Shown here: piece after piece, positions 1 to 4,447 of the stretch
How the letters are laid out: every line of letters starts with the position of its first letter
How positions within the stretch are numbered: the first letter of the stretch is position 1
Assembly: GCA_015066165.1 (NCBI GenBank)
Contig: SVOX01000105.1
Span: 1 to 5,215, forward strand
Direction: 5' to 3'
DNA length: 5,215 nucleotides
Source of the DNA: Oscillospiraceae bacterium
Lineage (GTDB): Bacteria; Bacillota; Clostridia; Oscillospirales; Acutalibacteraceae
Notes under the pieces: model-generated
The model's input: the letters and a program-made list of their open reading frames with translations, nothing else
Databases searched by the model: none
Told to the model about the DNA's origin: nothing
Made by a program: the position numbers and the translations under genes

Positions 1-369
1 AGAGTGAACGCCACCGTCTGAAAGAAGGCCCATAAGGTGAAGCGCACTATCATTCTTTTTGCAGTTTTCAACGGCTTTCATAAAGGCATCGTTTGAGAAG
101 AAATCACCGTCTGATATTGATTTTGTAATACGGGTGAGTTCTTGATACACAACTCGACCTGCACCAATATTGGTGTGGCCAACTTCACTGTTGCCCATTT
201 GACCGTCAGGAAGACCAACGTCCATACCCGAAGCGCCAATGTGAGTAGTGGGGCATTCGTTGAAAATGCGGTCTAAACGGGGAGTTTTAGCAAAATCAAT
301 GGCATTACCATAGGTTTCGTTGTTGAAACCAAAACCATCCATAATAGTTAAAACAATAGGTTTTTTCAT
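1..369 (-). CDS. gpmI: 2,3-bisphosphoglycerate-independent phosphoglycerate mutase, N-terminal 123 residues (cut by left edge)
   Basis: This cytosolic enzyme interconverts 3-phosphoglycerate and 2-phosphoglycerate in glycolysis through a phosphoserine intermediate, using two Mn2+ ions and no bisphosphoglycerate cofactor. Reading the minus strand from the ATG at 369-367 gives MKKPIVLTIMDGFG, the start of the alkaline-phosphatase-like domain with metal ligand Asp11. The family signature GQMGNSEVGHTNIGAGR follows at residues 56-72, with Ser61 as the expected catalytic serine. SDGGVHS at 117-123 carries the expected substrate-binding His122. Only about a quarter of the usual roughly 510 residues is present. 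The visible part is in frame with no stop, so the truncation comes from the window edge. An AGGAG at 384-380 lies 10 nt before the ATG and supports this start. It is the third gene of a pgk-tpiA-gpmI series, 67 nt after tpiA. Confidence 0.97.
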   Translation of the reverse strand, partial: MKKPIVLTIMDGFGFNNETYGNAIDFAKTPRLDRIFNECPTTHIGASGMDVGLPDGQMGNSEVGHTNIGAGRVVYQELTRITKSISDGDFFSNDAFMKAVENCKKNDSALHLMGLLSDGGVHS

Positions 370-400
370 AAAATTAAATCTCCTATATTAAATCATAATA

Positions 401-428
401 TAAGGACCGTCGAGACCGCCGGTCCTTA
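401..428 (-). other. Intercistronic hairpin between tpiA and gpmI
   Basis: This is a perfect inverted repeat: TAAGGACCG (401-409) and CGGTCCTTA (420-428) form a 9-bp stem around a 10-nt loop. In the minus-strand mRNA it begins 8 nt after the tpiA stop codon and ends 16 nt before the gpmI AGGAG. The sequence after it (TATTATGATTT) is AT-rich but has no continuous U-run, so it is not a convincing Rho-independent terminator. Given the co-directional genes and the matching hairpin after pgk, I infer an RNA-processing, stability or partial-attenuation element, or a dispersed palindromic repeat. The pairing is seen directly; the role is not. Confidence 0.7.
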
Positions 429-436
429 AAATTTAA

Positions 437-1204
437 TTATTTGCTTGCGGCTTTTACAATGATAGAAAAGTCTTCGGCTTTTAAGGAAGCGCCGCCAATA
501 AGACCACCGTCAACGTTAACTTTAGCAACAAGTTCGTCAGCATTTTTAGCATTCATAGAACCGCCGTATTGAATGGTAACAGTTTCTGCTACTTCTTTGC
601 CGTAAACTTCGGCAATTGCATCACGGACATATCCGTTACCTTCGTCTGCTTGTTCAGCGGTAGCGGTAACACCTGTACCAATAGCCCAAACAGGTTCGTA
701 AGCTACGATGATTTTATTAAGGTCTTCGGCTTTAACGTTTGTAAGAGCCATTTTTGTTTGGTATTTAAGTAAAGTTTCGGTGTAGCCGAGTTCTCTTTGT
801 TCAAGTGTTTCACCAACGCAAACAATAGCGGTAAGACCTGCTTCAATAGCGGCAAGTGTACGAAGGTTTACAGTTTGGTCGGTTTCGCCAAAGTATTGTC
901 TTCTTTCACTGTGGCCGATAACAACGTACTTAACACCTGATTCAACAAGCATTTGTGCAGAAATTTCGCCTGTGTAAGCACCTGATGCTTTAAAGTGAAC
1001 GTTTTCGGCACCAATTTCAATGTTAGAACCCTTTGCAGCGTCAACAGCGGCAGGGATATCAATAAAAGGAACACAAAGAACTACTTTACAGTCAGCATCT
1101 GCTACGAGGGGTTTCATTTCGTTAATGAGTGCAGTAGTTTGTGCAGGGGTATTGTTCATTTTCCAGTTACCAGCGATAACTGCGTTTCTTTTGTTCTTGT
1201 CCAT
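437..1204 (-). CDS. tpiA: Triosephosphate isomerase
   Basis: This cytosolic TIM-barrel homodimer interconverts dihydroxyacetone phosphate and glyceraldehyde 3-phosphate. The 255 residues match the usual bacterial length of about 250. Key motifs are all present: AGNWKMN (11-17) with Asn13 and catalytic Lys15; VIGHSERR (95-102) with electrophilic His98; AYEPVWAIGTG (168-178) with catalytic base Glu170 at the start of mobile loop 6; and the phosphate-gripping YGGSMN (213-218) and GGLIGGASL (233-241). A small oddity is the C-terminal hinge of loop 6: it reads Val179-Thr-Ala, where many TIMs have Lys-Thr-Ala, and is followed by an unusual DEGNGYVR (187-194). An AAAGGAG at 1218-1212 lies 7 nt before the ATG and fixes the start. 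It lies 57 nt downstream of pgk and 67 nt upstream of gpmI. With hairpins in both gaps, it is probably expressed from the pgk promoter. Confidence 0.99.
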   Translation of the reverse strand: MDKNKRNAVIAGNWKMNNTPAQTTALINEMKPLVADADCKVVLCVPFIDIPAAVDAAKGSNIEIGAENVHFKASGAYTGEISAQMLVESGVKYVVIGHSERRQYFGETDQTVNLRTLAAIEAGLTAIVCVGETLEQRELGYTETLLKYQTKMALTNVKAEDLNKIIVAYEPVWAIGTGVTATAEQADEGNGYVRDAIAEVYGKEVAETVTIQYGGSMNAKNADELVAKVNVDGGLIGGASLKAEDFSIIVKAASK

Positions 1205-1232
1205 TTTTATTCTCCTTTAAAATACAACGGTA

Positions 1233-1252
1233 GGGGAGGCGGTTGCCTCCCC
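1233..1252 (-). other. Intercistronic hairpin between pgk and tpiA
   Basis: GGGGAGGC (1233-1240) and GCCTCCCC (1245-1252) form a perfect, very GC-rich 8-bp stem with a 4-nt loop. ACAA (1224-1227) and TTGT (1254-1257) can add a short outer helix across an unequal internal loop. In the minus-strand mRNA the hairpin begins 9 nt after the pgk stop and ends 16 nt before the tpiA AGGAG. What follows is TACCGTTGTATTTT, so the only U-rich stretch is 6 or more nt from the stem and broken by other bases. That would make a poor terminator, though partial attenuation is possible. The outer GTAGGGG...CCCC look recalls short palindromic repeats scattered between genes in some clostridial genomes; this is an impression, not a match. 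Confidence 0.72.
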
Positions 1253-1261
1253 ATTGTTTAA

Positions 1262-2473
1262 TTATTTATCGTTAAGGGCTGCAATGCCTGGGAGTTCCTT
1301 ACCTTCAAGGAATTCAAGCGAAGCACCGCCGCCGGTTGAAATGTGAGTCATCTTGTCGCCATAGCCCAAGATGTTAACAGCAGCAGCAGAGTCACCGCCG
1401 CCAATAACTGTTACAGCATCGGTTTCAGCCAAAGATTTGGCAACAGCAATTGTACCTTTTGCTAAAATTGGGTTTTCGAAAACGCCCATAGGTCCGTTCC
1501 AAACAACTGTTTTAGCATTCTTAACTTCGTTAGCATAGAGTTCAGCAGTCTTTTCACCAATGTCGAGACTCATCATATCATCAGGGATTTTATCAGCATC
1601 TACGTTTGTGATTTCGATAGGTGCATCAATTGGGTTGGGGAATTCTTTAGTGATAGCGCAGTCAACAGGAAGAAGAATTTTAACGCCTTTTTCTTCGGCT
1701 TTCTTCATCATATCACGGCAATAGTCGATTTTTGTTTCATCAATAAGAGAAGTACCAACACCGTAGCCCTTTGCAGCCAAGAATGTGTAAGCCATACCGC
1801 CGCCAATGATAAGTGTATCTGCTTTTGTTAAAAGGTTTTCAATAACGGGGAGTTTGCTATCAACTTTAGCGCCGCCTAAAATACAAACAAAAGGACGAAT
1901 TGGAGTTTCAACAGCGTTGCCCAAGTATTTTAGTTCTTTACCAATAAGGTAACCGGCAGCTGCTTCTTTAACGTGAGATACAACACCAACAGTTGAGCAG
2001 TGTGCTCTGTGAGCGGTACCAAAAGCATCATTTACAAAAACGTCAGCCAAAGAGCCGAGTTCAGCCGAGAATGCTTCGCCGTTTTTGGTTTCTTCAGCAC
2101 GGTAACGTGTGTTTTGTAGAAGGACTACATCGCCGTCTTTCATAGCGTCAACTGCGGCTTTTGCATTAACACCAACTACGTTATCGTCAGCGGCGAAAAC
2201 AACTTCTTTTCCTAATTTTTCTGAAAGTGATTTAGCCACAGGCGCTAAAGAAAGTTCAGGTTTTGGTTCACCTTTTGGTTTGCCAAGGTGTGAACAAAGA
2301 ATAACTTTACCGCCGTCAGCAATCAATTTTTTAATTGTTGGGAGAGCGGCATTGATACGGTTTTCGTCGGTGATAACGCCGTCTTTAAGCGGAACGTTAA
2401 AGTCACAACGAACAAGTACCTTTTTTCCTTTTACGTTGATATCATCAACGGTTTTTTTGTTGAGTGCGTTCAT
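1262..2473 (-). CDS. pgk: Phosphoglycerate kinase
   Basis: This cytosolic monomer transfers the acyl phosphate of 1,3-bisphosphoglycerate to ADP, making ATP and 3-phosphoglycerate, one of the two substrate-level phosphorylations of glycolysis. Its 403 residues match the usual length of about 395-415. The N-terminal substrate domain shows VRCDFNVPLKDG (21-32), Arg39 in ENRINAALPT, SHLGKPKG (61-68), NTRYRAEE with Arg123, and FVNDAFGTAHRAHCST (146-161) with Arg156. The C-terminal nucleotide domain shows LGGAKVDSK, IIGGGMAYTF, WNGPMGVFE (325-333), GGGDS (358-362) and STGGGASLEFLEG (379-391). An AAAGGAT at 2489-2483 lies about 10 nt before the ATG. It is the first gene of the pgk-tpiA-gpmI unit and has its own promoter about 45 nt upstream. 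The gapA gene often found just upstream in Firmicutes is absent here; trmL is there instead. Confidence 0.99.
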   Translation of the reverse strand: MNALNKKTVDDINVKGKKVLVRCDFNVPLKDGVITDENRINAALPTIKKLIADGGKVILCSHLGKPKGEPKPELSLAPVAKSLSEKLGKEVVFAADDNVVGVNAKAAVDAMKDGDVVLLQNTRYRAEETKNGEAFSAELGSLADVFVNDAFGTAHRAHCSTVGVVSHVKEAAAGYLIGKELKYLGNAVETPIRPFVCILGGAKVDSKLPVIENLLTKADTLIIGGGMAYTFLAAKGYGVGTSLIDETKIDYCRDMMKKAEEKGVKILLPVDCAITKEFPNPIDAPIEITNVDADKIPDDMMSLDIGEKTAELYANEVKNAKTVVWNGPMGVFENPILAKGTIAVAKSLAETDAVTVIGGGDSAAAVNILGYGDKMTHISTGGGASLEFLEGKELPGIAALNDK

Positions 2474-2518
2474 TTGAATAACATCCTTTCAAAGTTTGTT
2501 AAATTTTCTACAATATCT

Positions 2519-2546
2519 ATTGTACCACAAATAGAAAAATTTTCAA
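2519..2546 (-). promoter_or_regulatory. Predicted sigma-A promoter for the pgk-tpiA-gpmI operon
   Basis: On the minus strand a -35 box TTGAAA (2546-2541) is followed after 16 nt by a -10 box TACAAT (2524-2519). TGG directly before the -10 makes it an extended -10 (TGn). Transcription would start near 2512, giving a leader of about 39 nt that carries the AAAGGAT ribosome site and leaves no room for a riboswitch. The spacing, the extended -10 and the place right upstream of a highly expressed glycolytic gene support the call. The start site itself is a prediction. Confidence 0.72.
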
Positions 2547-2567
2547 TTATTTTTTTAAAAATAATTG
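2544..2567 (-). terminator. AT-only inverted repeat after trmL: weak terminator or operator candidate
   Basis: CAATTATTTTT (2544-2554) and AAAAATAATTG (2557-2567) are perfect reverse complements of 11 nt separated by 2 nt; a real hairpin would open to about 10 bp with a 4-nt loop. It lies 8 nt after the trmL stop codon and is followed in the trmL mRNA by AAAATTTTT. The stem has almost no G-C pairs, so it would be weak as a terminator. Its distal arm overlaps four bases of the -35 box of the pgk promoter, so it could also be a protein-binding site. In DNA this AT-rich, chance symmetry is a real alternative. Confidence 0.35.
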
Positions 2568-2575
2568 TACAAATA

Positions 2576-3079
2576 TTAAATTTCTTCCCACTTATAATTA
2601 TGCAATTGACCTAAATTTTGAAGTTCGGGGTAATTCCATTGTCGAAGACACTCATAAACTGCAATTGCAACCGAGTTTGAAAGGTTAAGACTTCTAATAT
2701 CATACTGCATTGGAATTCTAACGCAATTCTCGGGGTTTTTTATGAGTAATTCTTCGGGAAGACCTTTGGTCTCTTTGCCAAAAAGCAGATAGCAGTTATC
2801 GGGGTATTCTACGTCGCTGTGAGTATGACGGCCTTTTGTTGTGAAGTAATAGAAATTACCTTGATTTTTTTCAAAAAACTCGTCGATATTATCGTAATAT
2901 GTGATGTCCAAATATTCCCAATAATCAAGACCCGCACGTTTGAGTTTGCGGTCGTCAATTTTAAAGCCCATTGGCCCCACAAGATGAAGACGTGCACCCG
3001 TTGCAGCGCAGGTACGTGCAACGTTGCCGGTGTTTTGGGGAATTTCGGGCTCGACCATAACAATATTTAACTTTGCCAT
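2576..3079 (-). CDS. trmL: tRNA (cytidine(34)-2'-O)-methyltransferase, TrmL/YibK family
   Basis: This SPOUT-class, SAM-dependent enzyme methylates the ribose 2'-OH of the wobble nucleotide (C34 or cmnm5U34) of tRNA-Leu isoacceptors; in E. coli it needs i6A37 already present. The 167 residues match the usual single-domain length of about 155-170. The three SPOUT motifs are present: PEIPQNTGNVARTCAATG (11-28), with the conserved Asn16 and Arg22; LLFGKETKGLPEELL (98-112), part of the trefoil-knot SAM site; and IPMQYDIRSLNLSNSVAIA (122-140), the second knot strand with Ser130 and Asn132. The set matches TrmL rather than the longer SpoU/TrmH types, which carry extra RNA-binding N-termini. A GGTGA at 3089-3085 lies 5 nt before the ATG. 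A near-consensus promoter places the predicted transcript start only about 11 nt upstream, so the leader is very short. It is divergent from the trmO operon and 102 nt upstream of pgk. Confidence 0.95.
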   Translation of the reverse strand: MAKLNIVMVEPEIPQNTGNVARTCAATGARLHLVGPMGFKIDDRKLKRAGLDYWEYLDITYYDNIDEFFEKNQGNFYYFTTKGRHTHSDVEYPDNCYLLFGKETKGLPEELLIKNPENCVRIPMQYDIRSLNLSNSVAIAVYECLRQWNYPELQNLGQLHNYKWEEI

Positions 3080-3091
3080 TTAAATCACCAA

Positions 3092-3108
3092 AAGTTATTA
3101 TATAACTT
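3092..3108. repeat. 17-bp inverted repeat covering the trmL -10 box
   Basis: AAGTTAT (3092-3098) and ATAACTT (3102-3108) are perfect reverse complements separated by TAT. The repeat centres on the predicted -10 hexamer of trmL (3097-3102), the placement expected of a repressor operator. The arms are AT-rich, so coincidence cannot be excluded. The symmetry is seen; the regulatory role is inferred. Confidence 0.35.
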
Positions 3109-3126
3109 ATAATTTATACTTGTCAA
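3097..3126 (-). promoter_or_regulatory. Predicted sigma-A promoter for trmL
   Basis: On the minus strand a perfect consensus -35 TTGACA (3126-3121) and a perfect consensus -10 TATAAT (3102-3097) are separated by 18 nt, one more than optimal. The predicted start near 3090 leaves only about 11 nt before the trmL ATG, just enough to include the GGTGA ribosome site. Its -35 shares six of seven bases with the -35 of the opposite promoter. Confidence 0.8.
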
Positions 3127-3148
3127 GTGCGACGTTTAGTAGTATAAT
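3120..3148 (+). promoter_or_regulatory. Predicted sigma-A promoter for the membrane protein-trmO-nfnA operon
   Basis: TTGTCA (3120-3125) matches the -35 consensus at five of six positions. The ideal 17-nt spacer leads to a perfect TATAAT (3143-3148). Transcription would start near 3155, giving a leader of about 28 nt before the ATG at 3183. The -35 overlaps the trmL -35 on the other strand almost completely, so the two promoters form a divergent pair around one shared 7-bp element. Confidence 0.78.
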
Positions 3149-3161
3149 ATTATTTACTAAA
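3135..3161. repeat. 27-bp inverted repeat flanking the plus-strand -10 box
   Basis: TTTAGTA (3135-3141) and TACTAAA (3155-3161) are perfect 7-nt reverse complements separated by 13 nt that hold the TATAAT of the plus-strand promoter (3143-3148). Placement around a -10 box suits a dimeric regulator, but no known operator consensus is recognised. The arms are AT-rich, so chance remains possible. Confidence 0.35.
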
Positions 3162-3168
3162 AAATTTT

Positions 3169-3173
3169 AGGTA
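3169..3173 (+). promoter_or_regulatory. Ribosome binding site that sets the start of the membrane-protein gene
   Basis: AGGTA here is the only Shine-Dalgarno-like sequence before the gene. It lies 9 nt before the ATG at 3183. It directly abuts the upstream in-frame GTG at 3174, which is too close to be used, and is 15 nt from the second ATG at 3189. It is a modest site, suggesting moderate expression. Confidence 0.5.
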
Positions 3174-3182
3174 GTGTTTATT

Positions 3183-3758
3183 ATGAAAATGTATGACAAT
3201 ATTTTAGAAAAAGTTAAAGAATATGAAGAAAAACGTGGAATAGTGTATGCCAAAACAGATGGCGGTCTTTATAAAGCGCTCAAGATTATTTACATATTGC
3301 TTTTTATTTACACAATGGTTATGAACGCTATGTTTCTTTTGGGAGCCGCTTTGAGTGAAACTGTGTTTAAAAATCTTAAAAATTCGGTTTATACTGTTTT
3401 GGGAATTACTGTTTTGCTTATAGCATCACTTGTTATAATGAAATTTAAAAACACCGTTTGGGCAAATATTGTATCAACCGTTTTGAATATTTTGGGTTGT
3501 ACCGGTTTGTGTCTTACTTTTGGTGTGTTACTTCAAGACGTTATTGGTTTTAAAATAAGTTTTTACTGGCGTCATTTAGTACCGCTTTGCCTTATGGCAA
3601 TAGTGACAATAGCGCTTTGTGCTGTGGCTTTGAGAGCGGTTATTAAAACACAAAAAACATACAAGAAAATTGTTGAAAATATTTATGAAAACTACACAGC
3701 AAGTGAAGATACAACACTTACCGATGAACAGTGGCAAGAAGTTCTAAAAAATATATGA
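3183..3758 (+). CDS. Hypothetical membrane protein with four predicted transmembrane helices
   Basis: I do not recognise the family. From the ATG at 3183 the protein has 191 residues. A charged N-terminal segment (1-31; EKVKEYEEKRG at 9-19) is followed by four hydrophobic stretches at about 33-57, 68-87, 93-117 and 132-154, then a hydrophilic C-terminal tail of about 37 residues ending TLTDEQWQEVLKNI. Basic residues cluster before helix 1 (Lys31, Lys34), between helices 2 and 3 (Lys87, Lys89) and after helix 4 (Arg151, Lys155, Lys158, Lys161, Lys162). This predicts both termini in the cytoplasm. No signal peptide, catalytic motif or metal site is apparent. It is the first gene of an operon with trmO and nfnA; its TGA stop overlaps the trmO ATG by 4 nt, implying translational coupling. 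A GTG start at 3174 is possible but sits on the ribosome site. Any link to tRNA modification or redox is only contextual. Confidence 0.85.
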   Translation: MKMYDNILEKVKEYEEKRGIVYAKTDGGLYKALKIIYILLFIYTMVMNAMFLLGAALSETVFKNLKNSVYTVLGITVLLIASLVIMKFKNTVWANIVSTVLNILGCTGLCLTFGVLLQDVIGFKISFYWRHLVPLCLMAIVTIALCAVALRAVIKTQKTYKKIVENIYENYTASEDTTLTDEQWQEVLKNI

Positions 3759-4447
3759 GCGAACTTAAAGTTATTGCAACAATAAAGACCGATTTTCCAA
3801 CAAAATTCGGAATACCGCGTCAAAGCGGACTGGTTTTCACAAAGGAAAAAATTGTTTTTGAAAAAGAATACAGGGTGGATACAGCCCTTAGGGGACTTGA
3901 AGATTTTTCTCATCTTTGGCTTATATGGGCTTTTTCTGAAAATAAGAGTGACGGTTGGTCGCCAACTGTTCGTCCGCCACGTTTGGGCGGTAATAAAAGG
4001 GTAGGGGTGTTTGCAACACGTTCACCCAACAGGCCTAACCCAATTGGTCTTTCAAGCGTTAAAATTGAAAAGATTTATAACGACGGTGAAAACGGTACGG
4101 TTATTGAAGTTTCGGGGGCAGATTTGCTTGATGGAACCCCCATATACGATATAAAACCTTATTTGGCTTTTACTGATAGCCACCCCGAAGCAAAGGGTGG
4201 TTTTGCCGATAACGTTTTATGTGATAATTTAACGGTTGAATTTTTAAATGATACCAAAGATCAAATACACTCGCAAGATTTAGAAAATTTAATTAAAATT
4301 TTACAAAGTGACCCAAGACCCCATTACCAAAATGATGATAGAGTCTATGCTTTTGAATATGCGAAATATCATATAGAGTTCAAGGTTTCAAGTAATGTTT
4401 TAACAGTTACAAAGGTTCAGTTTTTAAAGGATGGCAAAAATGTATAA
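3755..4447 (+). CDS. trmO: tRNA (N6-threonylcarbamoyladenosine(37)-N6)-methyltransferase TrmO (TsaA/YaeB family)
   Basis: TrmO uses SAM to methylate the N6 of t6A at position 37 of tRNA, making m6t6A (shown on tRNA-Thr in E. coli), which tunes decoding of ACN codons. It is the unusual SAM enzyme class built on a single-sheeted beta barrel. The 230 residues are close to E. coli TrmO (235). Signatures in order are KFGIPRQSGLV (17-27), ALRGLEDFSHLWLI (44-57), PTVRPPRLGGNKRVGVFATR (70-89), SPNRPNPIGLS (90-100), GADLLDGTPIYDIKPYL (121-137) and DSHPEAKGGFA (141-151). A smaller C-terminal domain follows with DPRPHYQ (186-192) and YAFEYAKYHIEFKV (198-211). The ATG at 3755 is preferred over an in-frame GTG at 3731 because family homology starts at SELKVIATI and the ATG overlaps the upstream stop as ATGA. 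There is no strong Shine-Dalgarno, only AAGAAG at about 3736-3741, which fits coupled translation. The nfnA gene overlaps its 3' end by 8 nt. Confidence 0.96.
   Translation: MSELKVIATIKTDFPTKFGIPRQSGLVFTKEKIVFEKEYRVDTALRGLEDFSHLWLIWAFSENKSDGWSPTVRPPRLGGNKRVGVFATRSPNRPNPIGLSSVKIEKIYNDGENGTVIEVSGADLLDGTPIYDIKPYLAFTDSHPEAKGGFADNVLCDNLTVEFLNDTKDQIHSQDLENLIKILQSDPRPHYQNDDRVYAFEYAKYHIEFKVSSNVLTVTKVQFLKDGKNV
4426..4431 (+). promoter_or_regulatory. Ribosome binding site inside trmO that sets the nfnA start
   Basis: AAAGGA lies within the last codons of trmO and is 8 nt before the ATG at 4440. Another in-frame ATG at 4431 shares its first base with this site and so is unlikely to be used. This decides for the 4440 start and an 8-nt overlap with trmO. 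Confidence 0.75.

Noticed and set aside
1224..1257. Rho-independent terminator between pgk and tpiA
   Set aside because: The stem is strong, but the U-rich stretch is distant and interrupted, and the next co-directional gene has only its ribosome site, with no promoter I could see. It is reported as an intercistronic hairpin instead.
569..1261. Plus-strand and second-frame open frames across tpiA (569-772, 995-1261, 1020-1220, 868-1074)
   Set aside because: All overlap the well-supported tpiA gene in other frames and have no motifs. Their length is expected from codon bias of the real gene.
2109..2477. 122-codon open frame on the plus strand opposite pgk
   Set aside because: It lies wholly antisense to a clear pgk gene, has serine/threonine-rich shadow-frame composition, no good ribosome site and no recognisable domain.
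2809..3070. Open frames on both strands overlapping trmL
   Set aside because: TrmL motifs fully explain the region. The alternative frames have no family features or ribosome sites.
3174..3182. Upstream GTG start for the membrane protein
   Set aside because: It directly abuts the AGGTA ribosome site, leaving no workable spacing. The ATG at 3183 is placed properly.
3731..3754. Upstream GTG start for trmO
   Set aside because: It would add eight residues (MARSSKKY) not typical of the family. The ATG at 3755 overlaps the preceding stop as ATGA and matches the normal TrmO N-terminus.
3692..3913. 73-codon minus-strand frame across the membrane protein-trmO junction
   Set aside because: It is antisense to two coupled genes and has no supporting start signal. 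The coding strand is explained by TrmO homology.
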